From NCBI GenBank assembly GCA_002422795.1, contig DITJ01000003.1, positions 1 to 21,539 of the forward strand: a stretch of 21,539 nt of DNA, read 5' to 3'. Positions within the stretch are counted from its first letter, which is position 1; each line of letters begins with the position of its first letter. Source of the DNA: Alphaproteobacteria bacterium UBA6187 (GTDB taxonomy: Bacteria; Pseudomonadota; Alphaproteobacteria; Rickettsiales; UBA6187). The notes under the pieces were generated by a model. That model ran no database searches. It had not been told where the DNA came from and saw only the letters and a program-made list of their open reading frames with translations. Made by a program: the position numbers and the translations under genes. Below are positions 21,023 through 21,539 of the stretch, piece after piece.

Positions 21023-21442
21023 GTGATCACCTGCACCCGCAAAGTCCAGTTCGACGCTGCCCACCGCGTTATGAACCATGAAAGCAAATGCAAAATGCTG
21101 CATGGGCACCGTTATGTGGTGGAAGCAACTTTTGCGGCTGATGGTTTGGATGAACTTGGCCGAGTGATTGATTTTGGTGTTATCAAAGAAAGGTTAACCA
21201 ATTGGATTGATAATAACTGGGACCACAACACTATATTATTCCAGGAAGATAGAGCGCTAGGTGACGCAATCACGCAGCAATTATCCCAAAAAATATTTTA
21301 CCTTCCCACCAACCCTACTGCCGAAAATATGGCGCAGTATCTTCTTAAAACTGTATGCACCGAACTTTTTCCAGAGCCAAATATTAAATGTATCCGCATT
21401 AGGTTGTATGAAACCCCGAATTGCTATGCGGATGCGGTTTAG
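21023..21442 (+). CDS. queD: 6-carboxy-5,6,7,8-tetrahydropterin synthase QueD (PTPS family)
   Basis: Converts dihydroneopterin triphosphate to 6-carboxytetrahydropterin in the pre-queuosine (7-deazaguanine) pathway; queuosine ends up at the tRNA wobble position. 139 aa. Motifs: FDAAHRV with the first zinc His, then the QueD-type C-x3-HGH (CKMLHGHRY), VIDFGVIKERL, DHNTIL (catalytic Asp-His) and the C-terminal RLYETPNCYADAV with a substrate-binding Glu. The start is a GTG with AAGGA upstream. No queC or queE is visible, but the window ends 97 bp later. An ordinary eukaryotic-type PTPS role in biopterin synthesis is less likely given the CxxxHGH motif. Confidence 0.92.
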   Translation: MITCTRKVQFDAAHRVMNHESKCKMLHGHRYVVEATFAADGLDELGRVIDFGVIKERLTNWIDNNWDHNTILFQEDRALGDAITQQLSQKIFYLPTNPTAENMAQYLLKTVCTELFPEPNIKCIRIRLYETPNCYADAV

Positions 21443-21493
21443 TAATTTCACTTAAGAATTCAATAACTATCGGGGAATCCAGTTTATAGAATT

Positions 21494-21516
21494 TTCCATT
21501 TTCATTTCTACGTCGT
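21494..21516 (+). repeat. Partial copy of the CCATTTTCATTT repeat at the right edge
   Basis: The 21 bases from 21496 match the left arm of the hemW-ribH palindrome (9792-9812) with two differences. The inverted partner, if present, lies beyond the window. Confidence 0.6.
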
Positions 21517-21539
21517 CATTATAAAAAGGGAAACCCCCG

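Overview
The window looks like chromosomal DNA of an AT-rich alphaproteobacterium. By eye GC is about 40% (not counted). Support comes from the products (RNase J, type III pantothenate kinase, bactofilin plus M23 peptidase, small XRE regulators ending in a GVEFIPENGGG-type tail) and from gene neighbourhoods typical of Alphaproteobacteria (ribH-nusB-thiL, birA-coaX-rnj). Having hisE, guaB, ribH and queD argues against an extremely reduced endosymbiont. The abundance of short palindromic dispersed repeats recalls Rickettsiales-type genomes. I cannot place it below class level from the sequence alone.

Layout. 1-3.5 kb, minus strand: dnaG followed by a 3'-truncated rpoD, the core of the macromolecular-synthesis operon. 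3.5-3.85 kb: a 353-bp divergent non-coding interval. 3.85-7.0 kb: rdgB (+), an orphan prepilin-like gene (-), a secreted protein with a degenerate nuclease-like domain (+), and a CvfB-like S1-domain protein (-). 7.1-9.8 kb: stand-alone mnmD, ppa and hemW (+). 10.0-12.1 kb: ribH-nusB-thiL (+). 12.1-12.9 kb: hisE and a HIT hydrolase (-). 13.0-13.7 kb: two divergent XRE regulators sharing a promoter region with two clear inverted repeats. 13.8-15.3 kb: guaB. 15.5-17.1 kb: an M23 endopeptidase overlapping a bactofilin gene, with a CtrA-like box upstream and a strong terminator downstream. 17.3-20.8 kb: birA-coaX-rnj. 21.0-21.4 kb: queD.

Most genes are housekeeping: transcription and replication initiation, nucleotide sanitation (RdgB), phosphate recycling (Ppa), cofactor synthesis or attachment (RibH, ThiL, CoaX, BirA, HemW), GMP synthesis (GuaB), RNA decay and antitermination (RNase J, NusB), tRNA wobble modification (MnmD, QueD) and cell-shape control (M23 plus bactofilin).

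The most unusual content is between and inside the genes. Several repeat families form long palindromes. Most striking are palindromes whose arms are tandem 7-bp units: one between birA and coaX (containing the coaX start codon), one between coaX and rnj, one inserted in frame inside birA, and a weaker one inside thiL. Other palindromic families lie after the nuclease-like gene, hemW, nusB and rnj. Partial copies lie upstream of mnmD, in the HIT ribosome-binding site, upstream of birA and at the right edge. I saw no tRNA, rRNA, CRISPR array, transposase or phage gene. No complete new multi-gene system is evident; the heptad palindromes are the best candidate for something undescribed.
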